From assembly GCA_963677325.2 (NCBI GenBank), contig CAXXGM010000014.1:248001-312000 (forward strand): a stretch of 64,000 nucleotides of DNA. The letters run 5' to 3'. Shown in pieces: positions 26,693 through 36,402 of the stretch. The notes below the pieces were generated by a model. That model saw only the letters and a program-made list of their open reading frames with translations. It was not told the origin of the DNA and did not search any database. The position numbers were made by a program, and so were the translations under genes. How positions within the stretch are numbered: the first letter of the stretch is position 1; each line of letters starts with the position of its first letter. Origin of the DNA: G963677325 sp963677325. GTDB lineage: Bacteria; Bacteroidota; Bacteroidia; Bacteroidales; Prolixibacteraceae.

Positions 26693-26822
26693 TTATTTTT
26701 TAATTTAAAAATATTTGAGGAATAGTTTTTCAGTGACAAAAATACTTTATTACATCGATAAATTTAAAAACCCTTAAACAATCAATGAATCTAAAAATAA
26801 AATTCGAACCCTATTTTATCCC

Positions 26823-27758
26823 TTATATCCCTCCTCCATCCAGAAAATCGGCATTACGGGATTTTGTCTGACCAGCCTTGGAGTAAGGCGGCAGATTTTT
26901 AGTAACCCAAACGTTACTTCCGATTATGGAATCATGACCAATTGTAATTCGGCCAAGAATGGTTGCATTGGAATAAATAATCACATTATCTTCAACTATG
27001 GGGTGTCTTGGAATGCCCTTTGTTGGATTCCCATCCTTATCCAAAGGAAAACTCTTTGCTCCAAGTGTCACCCCCTGATATAGTATAACATGATTCCCGA
27101 CAATACAGGTTGAGCCGATTACCACCCCGGTACCATGATCAATTGTAAAGTATTCCCCAATTTGAGCTTCAGGATTAATATCTATTCCCGTTTCCGAATG
27201 AGCCAATTCAGTAATAATTCTTGGTATTAATGGCACCCCAAGCTGATGTAAGCTATGGGCAATCCTGTAACTGGAGATAGCACGGGTTCCTGGATAACAG
27301 AAAATAACTTCACCGACATTGTTTGCCGCGGGATCCGCAAGATAGGCAGCATTTACATCAGTAATAAGTTTTCTTCTTAATTCAGGAATCCCATTAATGA
27401 AATCTGCTGCGATCCTTCCTGCTGATTTTTTTTTATCATCCACATTAAGAGCAAGATCGTTTTCAATACTGAAACACAATCCGGCACAAATCTGCTCAAC
27501 AAGCAACTCATGAACCTGATCAATTAAAACGCCAATATAATAGTGTAAAGTTTCATTTCTTAAATTCATTTCACCAAAATAGCCCGGGAAAATTATCTGA
27601 CGCATTCTATCAACAATCATCTTGAGTTTATCCGATGAAAGCATAGGTTCTCCTATCCGGTGCTTGTGGCACAGGATATCAAATGAACTGGTGTCAACTA
27701 AAGATTTAACAGCAGAAATTGACCATTCTCCAATTTTCTCCTCGTTACGGTTTTCCAT
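26823..27758 (-). CDS. cysE: Serine O-acetyltransferase
   Basis: Makes O-acetylserine from serine and acetyl-CoA for cysteine synthesis. 311 residues: an alpha-helical N-terminal half, then left-handed beta-helix hexapeptide repeats (IGEYFTIDHGTGVVIGSTCIV, VGNHVILYQGVTLGA, VEDNVIIYSNATILG, IGHDSIIGSNVWVT). The catalytic Asp-His pair is in TIDHGTG. This is the longer EpsC/SAT form usual in Bacteroidota. It starts 58 bp upstream of the NR kinase stop codon region, with box TATATTTG at 27785-27792. Confidence 0.9.
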   Translation of the reverse strand: MENRNEEKIGEWSISAVKSLVDTSSFDILCHKHRIGEPMLSSDKLKMIVDRMRQIIFPGYFGEMNLRNETLHYYIGVLIDQVHELLVEQICAGLCFSIENDLALNVDDKKKSAGRIAADFINGIPELRRKLITDVNAAYLADPAANNVGEVIFCYPGTRAISSYRIAHSLHQLGVPLIPRIITELAHSETGIDINPEAQIGEYFTIDHGTGVVIGSTCIVGNHVILYQGVTLGAKSFPLDKDGNPTKGIPRHPIVEDNVIIYSNATILGRITIGHDSIIGSNVWVTKNLPPYSKAGQTKSRNADFLDGGGI

Positions 27759-27816
27759 ATCTATTCCTTAAAACAGCAAATACCCAAATATAGCAATTTT
27801 ATACAGGGTGAATGTT

Positions 27817-28353
27817 TCAATTCATTAAATTATGCAGAGATAAAAATTTTAATGCATTTTCAAGCCTTGCAGCCCCAATACCTTCTACTAATTCGTATTT
27901 GAATCCAAATGATTTTATTTCATTACAATAAAGCTGCAATAACTGTTCTCTTTTTTCTCCCCCATTTTCTCTTACAGGGTCGGAGATCCATGGCAAATCA
28001 GTACCACAAACAAGGAAAAGATCTATCGGAGTTTCCCTGATATGAGAAATCACCCATTCAGGACATTTTCCAAAAACAAGATCGAACCAAACCTTAGTAA
28101 TGATGAGCCAAGTATCGAAAATCAAAATATGATGAGCTTTTTCAGCAAAAATATTTTCCTGGGCAATCTGATAACGGGCAATGTTTTCCACATCGGCATA
28201 CGAATATTTTCTATGCAAATTTTCAACATATTCCCTTGCGTACTCAGGCACAAAAATTGTCTCCAATTTTTCAGCAAGATTAAGGGACAATTCAGTCTTC
28301 CCTGTTGATTCAGGCCCGGAAATTACAATTCGTTTAATGCTGTTTTGTGACAT
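27817..28353 (-). CDS. NadR-like nicotinamide riboside kinase
   Basis: 178-residue P-loop kinase: Walker A GPESTGKTEL (15-24), then FVPEYAREYVE and LIFDTWLIITKVWF, the hallmarks of the ribosylnicotinamide kinase domain of NadR, here stand-alone. It phosphorylates imported nicotinamide riboside to NMN. It overlaps the end of pnuC by 31 bp, so translation is probably coupled and the pair forms an NR import-and-trap unit. Confidence 0.88.
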   Translation of the reverse strand: MSQNSIKRIVISGPESTGKTELSLNLAEKLETIFVPEYAREYVENLHRKYSYADVENIARYQIAQENIFAEKAHHILIFDTWLIITKVWFDLVFGKCPEWVISHIRETPIDLFLVCGTDLPWISDPVRENGGEKREQLLQLYCNEIKSFGFKYELVEGIGAARLENALKFLSLHNLMN

Positions 28354-28994
28354 CCTGTTTTTTTAAGTTCTTTTCGCCATTCTCTGAAACCAATCACAGC
28401 CATAATGGCATAGGCGGTGAAGAGAATTGTTGTTGGATAAAGTCCCCTAAAAATATACAAAATGATCGAAACACAATCAATTAACATCCACAAGAACCAG
28501 TGCTCAAATTTCTTCCTGGCAAGCATCCATGTAGCAATTATACTTAAGGAAGTAGTAAATGAATCCCAATAGGGAATCGGTGAATCGGTGAAATTTATCA
28601 GAATGACAGCAATCAAAGCAAAAAGTATAAGACTGACAATAAATAACTGAATCCATAGCTTTTCGTCCGTTCGGCTGATACGTAATCCTTTTTCATATGA
28701 ATTTCCTGATTGTGGATGAATCCACGACCACCACCCGTAAATACTAATGAAGAAATAATAAAACTGAAGACCCATTCCGGCATAGAACCTGGCCTCAAAG
28801 AACACTATGATGTAAAGTAAGGAGGAGAGCAATCCCAATGGCCAAGTAAGAATGCTTTGTCTGACTGAAAACCAGATATATATAAAACCGGTTAACATTC
28901 CACAAACTTCCACCCAATTAGCCAAAGCCCAGTTATAAAGTATATTCATAAAAAGCATACAAGAAGTAAACATCTGAATTATCTGCCAAGACAT
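28323..28994 (-). CDS. pnuC: PnuC-type nicotinamide riboside transporter
   Basis: About seven membrane helices in 223 residues; core motifs WPLGLLSSLLYIIVFFEARFY and FYYFFISIYGWWSW fit PnuC facilitators, which need a kinase to trap the substrate. The kinase is the overlapping downstream gene. The listed start overlaps the ctpA end by 16 bp; MLFMNILYNW or MNILYNW (Met13 or Met16) are likelier starts since PnuC proteins begin near that point. Confidence 0.9.
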   Translation of the reverse strand: MSWQIIQMFTSCMLFMNILYNWALANWVEVCGMLTGFIYIWFSVRQSILTWPLGLLSSLLYIIVFFEARFYAGMGLQFYYFFISIYGWWSWIHPQSGNSYEKGLRISRTDEKLWIQLFIVSLILFALIAVILINFTDSPIPYWDSFTTSLSIIATWMLARKKFEHWFLWMLIDCVSIILYIFRGLYPTTILFTAYAIMAVIGFREWRKELKKTGCHKTALNEL

Positions 28995-30589
28995 TTCTTA
29001 TAGACTTTCAGATCAGAAAGCACTTCAAGAGCTTTACTTACTTCCGTATCATCATCGACCATAATCTGATAATAATCGCCTGCCTCATAAAGATCCTGCG
29101 CAATGAAGGCTTTAATTTGTCTGGCTATATTTTTCCCTGAGACCCTGAGACTTTCTTCATCCTTTGGAATCTTTTCCTTCTCTCCTGCTTTCACGAGATC
29201 TGAGATCATTGCAGGAGTAACCTGGAATCCCTTTTTATAATCTTCAAAGTTGCGATATTTTGACTTAATGCTTCCACGATTTTTATCAATGTACTCTATT
29301 ACATAAGGAAACAATACGTTTTTTCTGACGAGTTCATTAAAATAGCGATAATATTTTGAAGTATCCAATGGAACAAAAATATCCGGCATAATTCCTCCTC
29401 CACCATAGACGCGACGTTTTGTAACAAGAGTTTCCTTCATTAAAGAATCGGCAAACGAAATACTGTCTTTATTAAACATTTCTCCCTTTTCAAAACGCAG
29501 GAGATAATCTTTCCTATAATTTTTTATATCTTGTTTGTACGGTTTCTGAATGTTTCTGCCTGCCGGGGTATAATAATGGGCTGTAGTAAGCCTTAACATA
29601 GAACCATCATTAAGTTCAAAAGGCTGTTGTACAAGACCTTTCCCATAGGATCTTCTTCCAATCAAAACACCTCTATCCCAGTCCTGGATAGCACCAGCTA
29701 CTATCTCTGAAGCAGAAGCAGAACCTTCATCGATAAGAATAACAAGATTCCCATTGACAAAATCTCCTTTTGTAGTAGAATAATAATCACGTCTGCGGCT
29801 ATGAGTTCCTTCGGTATAAACAATCAGTTTTTTATCCTCCAGGAACTGATTGGCCAGTTCATAGGCAGAACTAAGATAACCTCCCCCATTTCCACGAAGA
29901 TCAAGAACGAGGTTTTTAACCTTTCCTGAGGGAGAAAGTGTTTTCATTGCTGTTTTATATTCATCGACGGTAGTGGCTGAAAACCTATTGAGCTTAACAT
30001 AACCGGTCTCTTTATTCAGCATAAAGGCAGCATCAAGACTGTAAATCGGAATCTTATCACGTATGATGGTAAATTCAAGAGGGTTCTTCTCTCCGTTTCT
30101 TAAAACAGTCAATTTCACCTTTGTCCCCTTATCTCCCCGAAGTAATTTAAAAACATCCTGATTTTTCAGACCAGTACCGGCTATGTTTTTCTCATCCACT
30201 TTTACTATACGATCTCCCGGATGAAGTCCAACCTTTTCTGACGGACCCCCGGGGATAGTGGTCATAACCATAAGTGTATCATGAAAAATGTTAAACGAGA
30301 TACCTATACCTTCAAAATTTCCCTCCAATGGTTGATTCATTTGCTGGACTTCTTCCTTTGAAATATACAGTGAATGGGGATCAAGAGTGGAAAGCATCTC
30401 GGTAATGGCCGTTTCAGTCAATTTATTGACATTGGTTGTATCAACATAATAACTTTGAACAATTCTCAGCACTCTTCCGAACTTTACTGCCTGGCTCTGA
30501 ACATCCTGTGCAGAAGATTCGAATCTCAGCAATAATAAGACAATAGTGAAAACAATACTCAAGAAATAAATCCGTTTATAACAGTGCAT
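28979..30589 (-). CDS. S41 C-terminal processing peptidase (CtpA/Prc type)
   Basis: 536 residues with an N-terminal signal or anchor (IYFLSIVFTIVLLLLRFESSAQ). A PDZ domain lies at ~90-175 (EGIGISFNI, GLHPGDRIVKVDEK), then the catalytic domain: VLDLRGNGGGYLSSAYE, Ser in IDEGSASASEIVAGA and Lys in GRRSYGKGLVQQP. It cleaves proteins from the C terminus in the periplasm. A tail of ~150 residues follows, as is usual in Bacteroidota. First gene of an overlapping set ctpA-pnuC-NR kinase on the minus strand. Confidence 0.92.
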   Translation of the reverse strand: MHCYKRIYFLSIVFTIVLLLLRFESSAQDVQSQAVKFGRVLRIVQSYYVDTTNVNKLTETAITEMLSTLDPHSLYISKEEVQQMNQPLEGNFEGIGISFNIFHDTLMVMTTIPGGPSEKVGLHPGDRIVKVDEKNIAGTGLKNQDVFKLLRGDKGTKVKLTVLRNGEKNPLEFTIIRDKIPIYSLDAAFMLNKETGYVKLNRFSATTVDEYKTAMKTLSPSGKVKNLVLDLRGNGGGYLSSAYELANQFLEDKKLIVYTEGTHSRRRDYYSTTKGDFVNGNLVILIDEGSASASEIVAGAIQDWDRGVLIGRRSYGKGLVQQPFELNDGSMLRLTTAHYYTPAGRNIQKPYKQDIKNYRKDYLLRFEKGEMFNKDSISFADSLMKETLVTKRRVYGGGGIMPDIFVPLDTSKYYRYFNELVRKNVLFPYVIEYIDKNRGSIKSKYRNFEDYKKGFQVTPAMISDLVKAGEKEKIPKDEESLRVSGKNIARQIKAFIAQDLYEAGDYYQIMVDDDTEVSKALEVLSDLKVYKKCLGR

Positions 30590-30759
30590 AACAAAGATAA
30601 ATTAATCGGAGATAAAATAAAATTCAACAGTTTACCAAAGTTAATAAAATAAATTCACGAGAAGCTTTTTTAAAATCCATTCCCTTTAAAATACATAATA
30701 AATAACAAACCCCAAATACCAGTATATTCAGGGTTCAAATTATTTATTATGAATATAAA

Positions 30760-31851
30760 TTAGGCGGCAGAAGAATTTAACTTAGCTCTGTATTCATTGA
30801 ATTCTCTAATGAGAGAAGAGAATAAATCCTTTACAGATAAAATTTTATCGTTTCGCCATACATTACTTCCAGCAAAGGCATATCCATTTCTGAAATTTCC
30901 TTTAAGAGCAGAAGTCAATGAAGCAATAATACAGTAAGGAGCTGTGCTGATATCGCATGTTCTGATACAATTAACGGGACAAACTTTTGGACGTGTTTTT
31001 CCTGCTTCCACCTCCATCAGGAAAGAGCTCTTTATGGCCCTTCCTGGCATACCAACCGGACTTTTTATAATCATCACATCGTCTTTTTGGGCATTAAGAT
31101 AAGCTTGTTTAAACCCATCGGATGCGTCACATTCAAATGTAGTTACAAATCTTGTTCCCATCTGGACTCCGGAGGCACCCAACTGCATGATCTTATCAAT
31201 ATCCGCACCCGTATAAATCCCTCCTGCAGCAATAACCGGAATTTTACAGCCATACTGAAAGCCTGTCTCTCTAGCCACAGAAACAACTTCGGGGATTATT
31301 TTTTCAAGAGAATAATTTTCATCCTCCAGCTGCTCAATCTTGAATCCAAGGTGTCCACCAGCTTTAGGTCCTTCGACTACAAGTGCATCGGGCAAATAAT
31401 TGTAATTAGCTTTCCATTTATTACAGATCAACACAGCTGCCCTAGCAGATGAAACAATCGGAACAAGTTTAGTGTTGGAACCGGGAGTTAAGTATTTAGG
31501 TAAATCAAGCGGGAGTCCAGCTCCGGAAAAAATTATATCAATTCCTTCCTCAATTGCTGTCTTGACCAGATCAACGTAATTGGAAAGTGCAACCATTATG
31601 TTTACCCCTATTATGCCTGATGATTTTTCTCTGGCTTTGCGTATCTCTTCTCTTAAACCAAACAAACAATTTTCGAGATAATCCGGGGAATGTTTTTTAT
31701 ACAGAAGGCCGATACCAGCTGGAGAAATGACTCCAACTCCTCCTTCATTTGCCACAGCTGAAGCCAGGCCTGACAATGAAATACCAACACCCATTCCTCC
31801 CTGAATAATCGGAGGATTAATCTCCAGATTCCCAATATTTAATTTTTCCAT
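30760..31851 (-). CDS. Nitronate monooxygenase / 2-nitropropane dioxygenase family flavoprotein
   Basis: 363-residue TIM-barrel FMN enzyme: PPIIQGGMGVGISLSGLA (N terminus), GVNIMVALSNY, VVEGPKAGGHLG, PVIAAGGIYTGADI and GASGVQMGTRFVTT for phosphate binding. The C-terminal part has several Cys (RPKVCPVNCIRTCDISTAPYC), which is a feature of a subgroup and might bind a cluster or form disulfides. The physiological substrate is not clear; nitronate detoxification and FabK-like enoyl reduction are the known family activities. Confidence 0.85.
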   Translation of the reverse strand: MEKLNIGNLEINPPIIQGGMGVGISLSGLASAVANEGGVGVISPAGIGLLYKKHSPDYLENCLFGLREEIRKAREKSSGIIGVNIMVALSNYVDLVKTAIEEGIDIIFSGAGLPLDLPKYLTPGSNTKLVPIVSSARAAVLICNKWKANYNYLPDALVVEGPKAGGHLGFKIEQLEDENYSLEKIIPEVVSVARETGFQYGCKIPVIAAGGIYTGADIDKIMQLGASGVQMGTRFVTTFECDASDGFKQAYLNAQKDDVMIIKSPVGMPGRAIKSSFLMEVEAGKTRPKVCPVNCIRTCDISTAPYCIIASLTSALKGNFRNGYAFAGSNVWRNDKILSVKDLFSSLIREFNEYRAKLNSSAA

Positions 31852-32071
31852 GATTCTACTTCTTACTCATTCTTAATCAAAAACTTTCTTCCAGCCTGTT
31901 TACTTTCTTTATTAAAACTACAACAAAACTAACTACAACTGTAGAATACCAATAAAAATTGGTTTATCATGCACAAAAAGGTTGGAAAAGCGATGTTTTG
32001 GGATGAAATGCAACTTTTTAGGGGACGAAATGCAAAGACAGAAAGAAGAGTTATGTTTCAAATACTTTAAA

Positions 32072-32920
32072 TCAATCCATCGAATCACGGAAACCAGAAA
32101 TAAAATTTCTCGAAACAGGAATTTTAAAATCAATGCCATCGATGAGAAGATAATATCCTTTCGAATTTCCTAAAATACTTTTTACTTTTTTTGTATTAAC
32201 AAACCAACACCTGTGACATTTTCTAAAATCAGGCTCATCACTAAGGTAAATCTCGACATTGGCAAGTGTCTGCCGAAAAAGCTTCTTTCGAAAGCCCTGA
32301 TTCTGCTTCAAAAATATTTCAACATAATTTCCCGATGAATGAAAAAGAAACAAATTATCCAATGGTGCTTTGAATACATCTTTACCATTTTCAGCAATAA
32401 GTTCAATTTCCCTGAATTTTTCATGATGCTGCCTTTCCTCTTTGAACCATTGCCTTCCTGAATCAATCACACTCACCACTTTATTCTTCAAGGAATGATT
32501 GTAATTGATCAGATTAAAGAGAACAAGAGGAAGCAGAGCAAGAGCACCTGTTCTGAAGATAGGCAAATCAGTAAAATCAACCTTTCTTACATACCAAACC
32601 AATATAAAAATAATGACAAAAAGATTTAAAAAAAGCCATACGTTCCAAATCATCTCTTTTCGAATAGTCCATTTTTCCGGATTGAATATTGAAGGCAATA
32701 GACCTGGAAGAAGTAAGGTATTAGCAAAAAGAGTCATAGCACTTAAAAATCCTGCTGCAAGTACAAAATATCCATCGTGCTCCGATCTGAGAAAATTTAT
32801 ACCAAATGGTTGGAAATAAAGGACAATCAATACAAATCCCATACTGACCAAACCAATGGTTTTTACATTATGCTTAAAATTATTATTAAACGGATATGAT
32901 TGATTTAAATTTTCGAACAT
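32072..32920 (-). CDS. LytTR DNA-binding regulator with four membrane helices
   Basis: 282 residues. The N-terminal half has four hydrophobic helices (~21-37, 50-76, 90-109, 122-138). The C-terminal half is a LytTR domain (~175-278: DNLFLFHSSGNYVEIFL, FRQTLANVEIYLSDEPDFRKC, RCWFVNTKKVKSI). No receiver or kinase domain is present, so the membrane part probably senses the signal directly. It is a single gene; targets are unknown. Confidence 0.88.
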   Translation of the reverse strand: MFENLNQSYPFNNNFKHNVKTIGLVSMGFVLIVLYFQPFGINFLRSEHDGYFVLAAGFLSAMTLFANTLLLPGLLPSIFNPEKWTIRKEMIWNVWLFLNLFVIIFILVWYVRKVDFTDLPIFRTGALALLPLVLFNLINYNHSLKNKVVSVIDSGRQWFKEERQHHEKFREIELIAENGKDVFKAPLDNLFLFHSSGNYVEIFLKQNQGFRKKLFRQTLANVEIYLSDEPDFRKCHRCWFVNTKKVKSILGNSKGYYLLIDGIDFKIPVSRNFISGFRDSMD

Positions 32921-33162
32921 TCTTCTTTGAATTTCCTGCTAAAATATCTAAAAAACTAAATATTAAAAACATCCTAAAGATCAGTAATTTTTGAATTCTA
33001 TTCTATAAAAAACTTCATATAAAATAGATCAATTTAAAAATATTTATTAAATCGGCATAAAAGATCAACTTTAAAATATTTTCTTATGTTCAAAAAAATA
33101 ATCCTATGAGTCCATTTTTTTAAAAAAAAGCTTTGTATTAAATAAACACTTAATCTAATTAT

Positions 33163-33195
33163 AAAAAAAAAGCTCCGAAGAAATCCCTCGAAGCT
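33163..33195 (-). terminator. Terminator after the tRNA-Asp pair
   Basis: Minus-strand hairpin AGCTTCGA / TTCGGAGCT (one G-U) followed by nine U, directly after the second tRNA in transcription order. Confidence 0.75.
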
Positions 33196-33199
33196 ATTG

Positions 33200-33273
33200 C
33201 GGTCTGGACGGGACTCGAACCCGCGACCCCATGCGTGACAGGCATGTATTCTAACCAACTGAACTACCAGACC
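33200..33273 (-). tRNA. tRNA-Asp(GTC), copy 1
   Basis: Full cloverleaf: acceptor GGTCTGG/CCAGACC, anticodon stem CATGC/GCATG with loop CTGTCAC, T arm CGGGTTCGAGTCCCG. Discriminator G73, as expected for Asp. CCA is not encoded. Confidence 0.95.
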
Positions 33274-33294
33274 AATATATCTAATCAAAAAGAG

Positions 33295-33368
33295 CGGTCT
33301 GGACGGGACTCGAACCCGCGACCCCATGCGTGACAGGCATGTATTCTAACCAACTGAACTACCAAACC
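33295..33368 (-). tRNA. tRNA-Asp(GTC), copy 2
   Basis: Tandem duplicate of 33200-33273, 21 bp away and transcribed first. Identical except for C4 to T4 in the acceptor stem (GGTTTGG), giving a U-G wobble with G69. Likely functional. Confidence 0.93.
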
Positions 33369-33484
33369 TTTTTGATTCTTTAACAAAAATAAAAAGAACT
33401 TACTCTTTGTAAAATGTGGTGCAAAGATACACCATTTTTCGTCTTTACAAATTTATCAAAAATAATTCATATAAAAATATTGAG

Positions 33485-34063
33485 CTATTCTGAAGGGAAA
33501 TTGGCTTTCTGCAATTCATCTGAACGATGATGTCTAAAGAAAGAAAAATGTACACTTCCGTAAACTCTTAATTCAAAAAAATTCGGATGTGAAGAAAAAT
33601 CATTTCGTTTACCGTGTTCAAGAATTAAAAATCCTTCTTTTTCAAGAAGATTACCATTGATAATCAAATCAGGTATTTCGGGTAATCGCTTCAAATCATA
33701 AGGTGGATCAGCAAAAATTACATGGAAGTGTTGATTTGTTTTTGCAATATATCTAAAAATATCCTCATAGACCGGTTTAACAATATTTTTAAGATTTAAC
33801 TTTTCTATCACAGAATAAATGAATGCCAAATGTATCCTGTTTGACTCAACACAAACGATTTCAGGACAGCCACGCGAGGCGAATTCAAAAGAAATACTTC
33901 CTGTACCTGAGAAAAGGTCAAGAACTTTACTTTCTTCGAAATCAATCCGGTTGGTAAGAATATTAAACAGGTTTTCCCTTGCGAAATCCGTCGTGGGACG
34001 TGCTTTAAAATTTTTCCCCGGAGTAAAAATTCTGCTTTTAAATTTTCCACCTATTACCCTCAT
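33485..34063 (-). CDS. rsmD: 16S rRNA (guanine966-N2)-methyltransferase
   Basis: 192 residues: MRVIGGKFKSR and RPTTDFARENLFNIL (the RsmD N terminus), SAM loop VLDLFSGTGSISFEFASRG and catalytic FADPPYDL. Methylates G966 of 16S rRNA in the 30S subunit. Its ATG overlaps the stop of the DUF3822 gene by 4 bp, the usual coupling in Bacteroidota. Confidence 0.93.
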   Translation of the reverse strand: MRVIGGKFKSRIFTPGKNFKARPTTDFARENLFNILTNRIDFEESKVLDLFSGTGSISFEFASRGCPEIVCVESNRIHLAFIYSVIEKLNLKNIVKPVYEDIFRYIAKTNQHFHVIFADPPYDLKRLPEIPDLIINGNLLEKEGFLILEHGKRNDFSSHPNFFELRVYGSVHFSFFRHHRSDELQKANFPSE

Positions 34064-34905
34064 TTGTAAAGATTTAATAAAGATGAAAAATAATGCTCGG
34101 GTAATTGGTTAAAGGTATAGCTGTACTGAAAAGTACTATCCAGCTTCGCAAAGGAGGTTTTTCTGATGAATTTTTTTAAAAGATGATAAACGGGTGAAAC
34201 CTGTGGAAGATGACCATGAATGATCACTTCTGAGTCATCGGAGGGAAGTTTTAGCTGATCAAAAACATAGAGCACGTAATATAAGATATCTCTTTCTGTC
34301 TTGAAATTAAAACTATTGCATTGCTGAAGTTCCGATCCTTTGATAACAGCAATTTCAAAATAATCCCTTAGAAAATTTAAATGAACCTGCTGATGAAAAG
34401 GATAGGTGTGATTGTTCTTCAGCCCATTCTCAATTAAAGGGAAAAGATTATGCCGGATAGGAGCTGTAGGGAGAATCTCAGCAAGGTATTCACTCAGATT
34501 CTGAGGCATTGCAAAAAGGCACCAGGCTCCTGCTCTCTGGAAAAAATTTTTCTTAATCAAATATCCCTTTTCAAGAGAATGATTGAAGTTCAGAAATTCT
34601 AATGAATCTTTCTCAGAATAAAATGCGTTTGGAATAAATGTAAAAATACCGGTGGAATAAAGTATTTCAATACTCATGTAATCGGACCTGATCAACTCCT
34701 CTTTTTCAACAATTTCCTTTATTTGTTTTAATAAAAGCCGAGGTCTTTTCAGAAAAAAATTATACCCGCTCAAGATAATGTACTTACCTTTCAGCAGATC
34801 CAAAACAGTAAAGAACAGCCCATCAGGACTGATTTGTACCGATAAATGAAAATTTTTCGTTTGTGTGCTATCAAAGGTTTTATCAATAAAACAGATATCA
34901 CGCAT
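34060..34905 (-). CDS. DUF3822 family protein
   Basis: I start it at ATG 34905 (MRDICFIDKTFDSTQTKNFH), since the frame open to 35022 runs across the divergent helicase start and adds no family sequence. 281 residues, an actin-like fold family restricted to Bacteroidota with unknown function and a regular neighbour of rsmD, with which it overlaps by 4 bp. Landmarks are LSVQISPDGLFFTVLD near the N terminus and VIIHGHLPQVSPVYHLLKKFI near the C terminus. Confidence 0.82.
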   Translation of the reverse strand: MRDICFIDKTFDSTQTKNFHLSVQISPDGLFFTVLDLLKGKYIILSGYNFFLKRPRLLLKQIKEIVEKEELIRSDYMSIEILYSTGIFTFIPNAFYSEKDSLEFLNFNHSLEKGYLIKKNFFQRAGAWCLFAMPQNLSEYLAEILPTAPIRHNLFPLIENGLKNNHTYPFHQQVHLNFLRDYFEIAVIKGSELQQCNSFNFKTERDILYYVLYVFDQLKLPSDDSEVIIHGHLPQVSPVYHLLKKFIRKTSFAKLDSTFQYSYTFNQLPEHYFSSLLNLYK

Positions 34906-34974
34906 TATTGTAATATATTTGTTGAACAGGTTATCTGCAAATTTATAAATATTAATCCATTCCCGGCAAGAGTA

Positions 34975-36402
34975 ATGATAAACAGCTTCATTTCTGATCT
35001 GATCGTACAGAAAATTGGTCATGAACCAACTCCCTCGCAGAAGATATTAGCCAGTCAACTGTCCGATTTCATTACCTCTGACAAGGGAAACAGGGCTTTC
35101 TTAATAAAGGGATATGCAGGTACCGGAAAAACAACCGCCATTAGTGCCCTGGTAAAGGTTCTCGAAAGACTTAAAATTAATTCAGTTTTATTGGCTCCCA
35201 CTGGGAGAGCAACCAAGGTTTTGTCTCAATATGCCGGAAAACCAGCCAGTACAATCCATAAAAAAATCTACAGGAAGCAATCAGGGGACTGGTCAGGACG
35301 TTTTTCCCTTGACCGGAATCTGTACAGCAATACTGTTTTTATTGTGGATGAAGCATCTATGATATCCAATACCGCAAAGGATCAGTCAGTATTTGGTACA
35401 GGATTTCTACTCTCAGACCTTATTGAATATGTCAATTCAGGGTCGAACTGCAGGCTGGTCATTTCAGGCGATACCGCTCAACTCCCTCCGGTAGGACTTT
35501 CAATCAGTCCTGCTCTGGATGAAGAGGAATTGAAGAGTTTCAATTTAGAGATTATGTCCTGTGAATTGACTGATGTGGTTCGCCAAACTGAAGATTCAGG
35601 CATTCTGGCCAATGCAACTTATCTCAGAAATCTTCTTTCTCTACAAATTTTTTCCAGGTTTTGGAAAATCAATGTCAGTTTCCCTGATATTATCAGACTT
35701 GGTGGTGAAGATCTTATTGAGGAAATTTCTTCCTGTTATGATCATTTTGGAATCGAAGAAACAATTATCATCACTCGCTCCAATAAAAGGGCCAATCAAT
35801 TCAATGAAGGGATACGGAGATCCATCCTCTACCGTGAAGAGCAAATTTGCCGTGGAGACCTCCTGATGGTGGTTAAAAACAATTACTTCTGGTCAAAACA
35901 ATCAGAAGATTTTGAATTCATTGCCAACGGAGATGTAGCTAAAGTAGAAAGAATAGGAAAATATGAAGAGAGGTATGGCTTCCATTTTGTAACGGTAACA
36001 TTGAATTTCATTGATTACAAAAACATTTCAATTGACTGTAAAATCATCCTTGATTCTCTTTTCATAGACGCTCCGGCCTTAAGCAATGAGGACAATAGAA
36101 AATTGTACGAAGCCATTGCGGAGGACTACCCTGAAATCCGGAATAAAAGGCAGCTTTGGGAAAAAATAAAGGGGAACGAATATTATAATGCACTCCAGGT
36201 GAAATTTTCCTATGCAGTTACCTGTCACAAAGCACAGGGCGGTCAGTGGAAAGCGGCTTTTATTGACCACGGTTTCCTGACAGAAGCGATGATTGACCGT
36301 GATTTCCTGAGATGGACCTATACGGCTTTCACGAGATCTACTGAAAAACTATATCTTGTAAATTTCAGTAAGGAATTTTTTGATAAAAAAGAATCCGATT
36401 AA
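34975..36402 (+). CDS. RecD-like ATP-dependent DNA helicase
   Basis: Start chosen at ATG 34975 (MINSFISDLIVQKIG), leaving 69 bp to the divergent DUF3822 start; the frame upstream overlaps that gene. 475 residues of superfamily 1: Walker A LIKGYAGTGKTTA, APTGRATKVLSQ, Walker B VFIVDEASMIS, SGDTAQLPPVG, ITRSNKRANQFN, and motif VI region SYAVTCHKAQGGQW ... WTYTAFTRS. A UvrD_C_2 end is present. Not in a RecBC operon, so repair or replication-associated unwinding is the likely role. Confidence 0.88.
   Translation: MINSFISDLIVQKIGHEPTPSQKILASQLSDFITSDKGNRAFLIKGYAGTGKTTAISALVKVLERLKINSVLLAPTGRATKVLSQYAGKPASTIHKKIYRKQSGDWSGRFSLDRNLYSNTVFIVDEASMISNTAKDQSVFGTGFLLSDLIEYVNSGSNCRLVISGDTAQLPPVGLSISPALDEEELKSFNLEIMSCELTDVVRQTEDSGILANATYLRNLLSLQIFSRFWKINVSFPDIIRLGGEDLIEEISSCYDHFGIEETIIITRSNKRANQFNEGIRRSILYREEQICRGDLLMVVKNNYFWSKQSEDFEFIANGDVAKVERIGKYEERYGFHFVTVTLNFIDYKNISIDCKIILDSLFIDAPALSNEDNRKLYEAIAEDYPEIRNKRQLWEKIKGNEYYNALQVKFSYAVTCHKAQGGQWKAAFIDHGFLTEAMIDRDFLRWTYTAFTRSTEKLYLVNFSKEFFDKKESD

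Noticed and set aside
33034..33327. 97-residue frame across the tRNA-Asp pair
   Set aside because: Its repeated peptide (GSRVRVPSRP, GRGFESRPDR) is the translation of the tRNA T arms.
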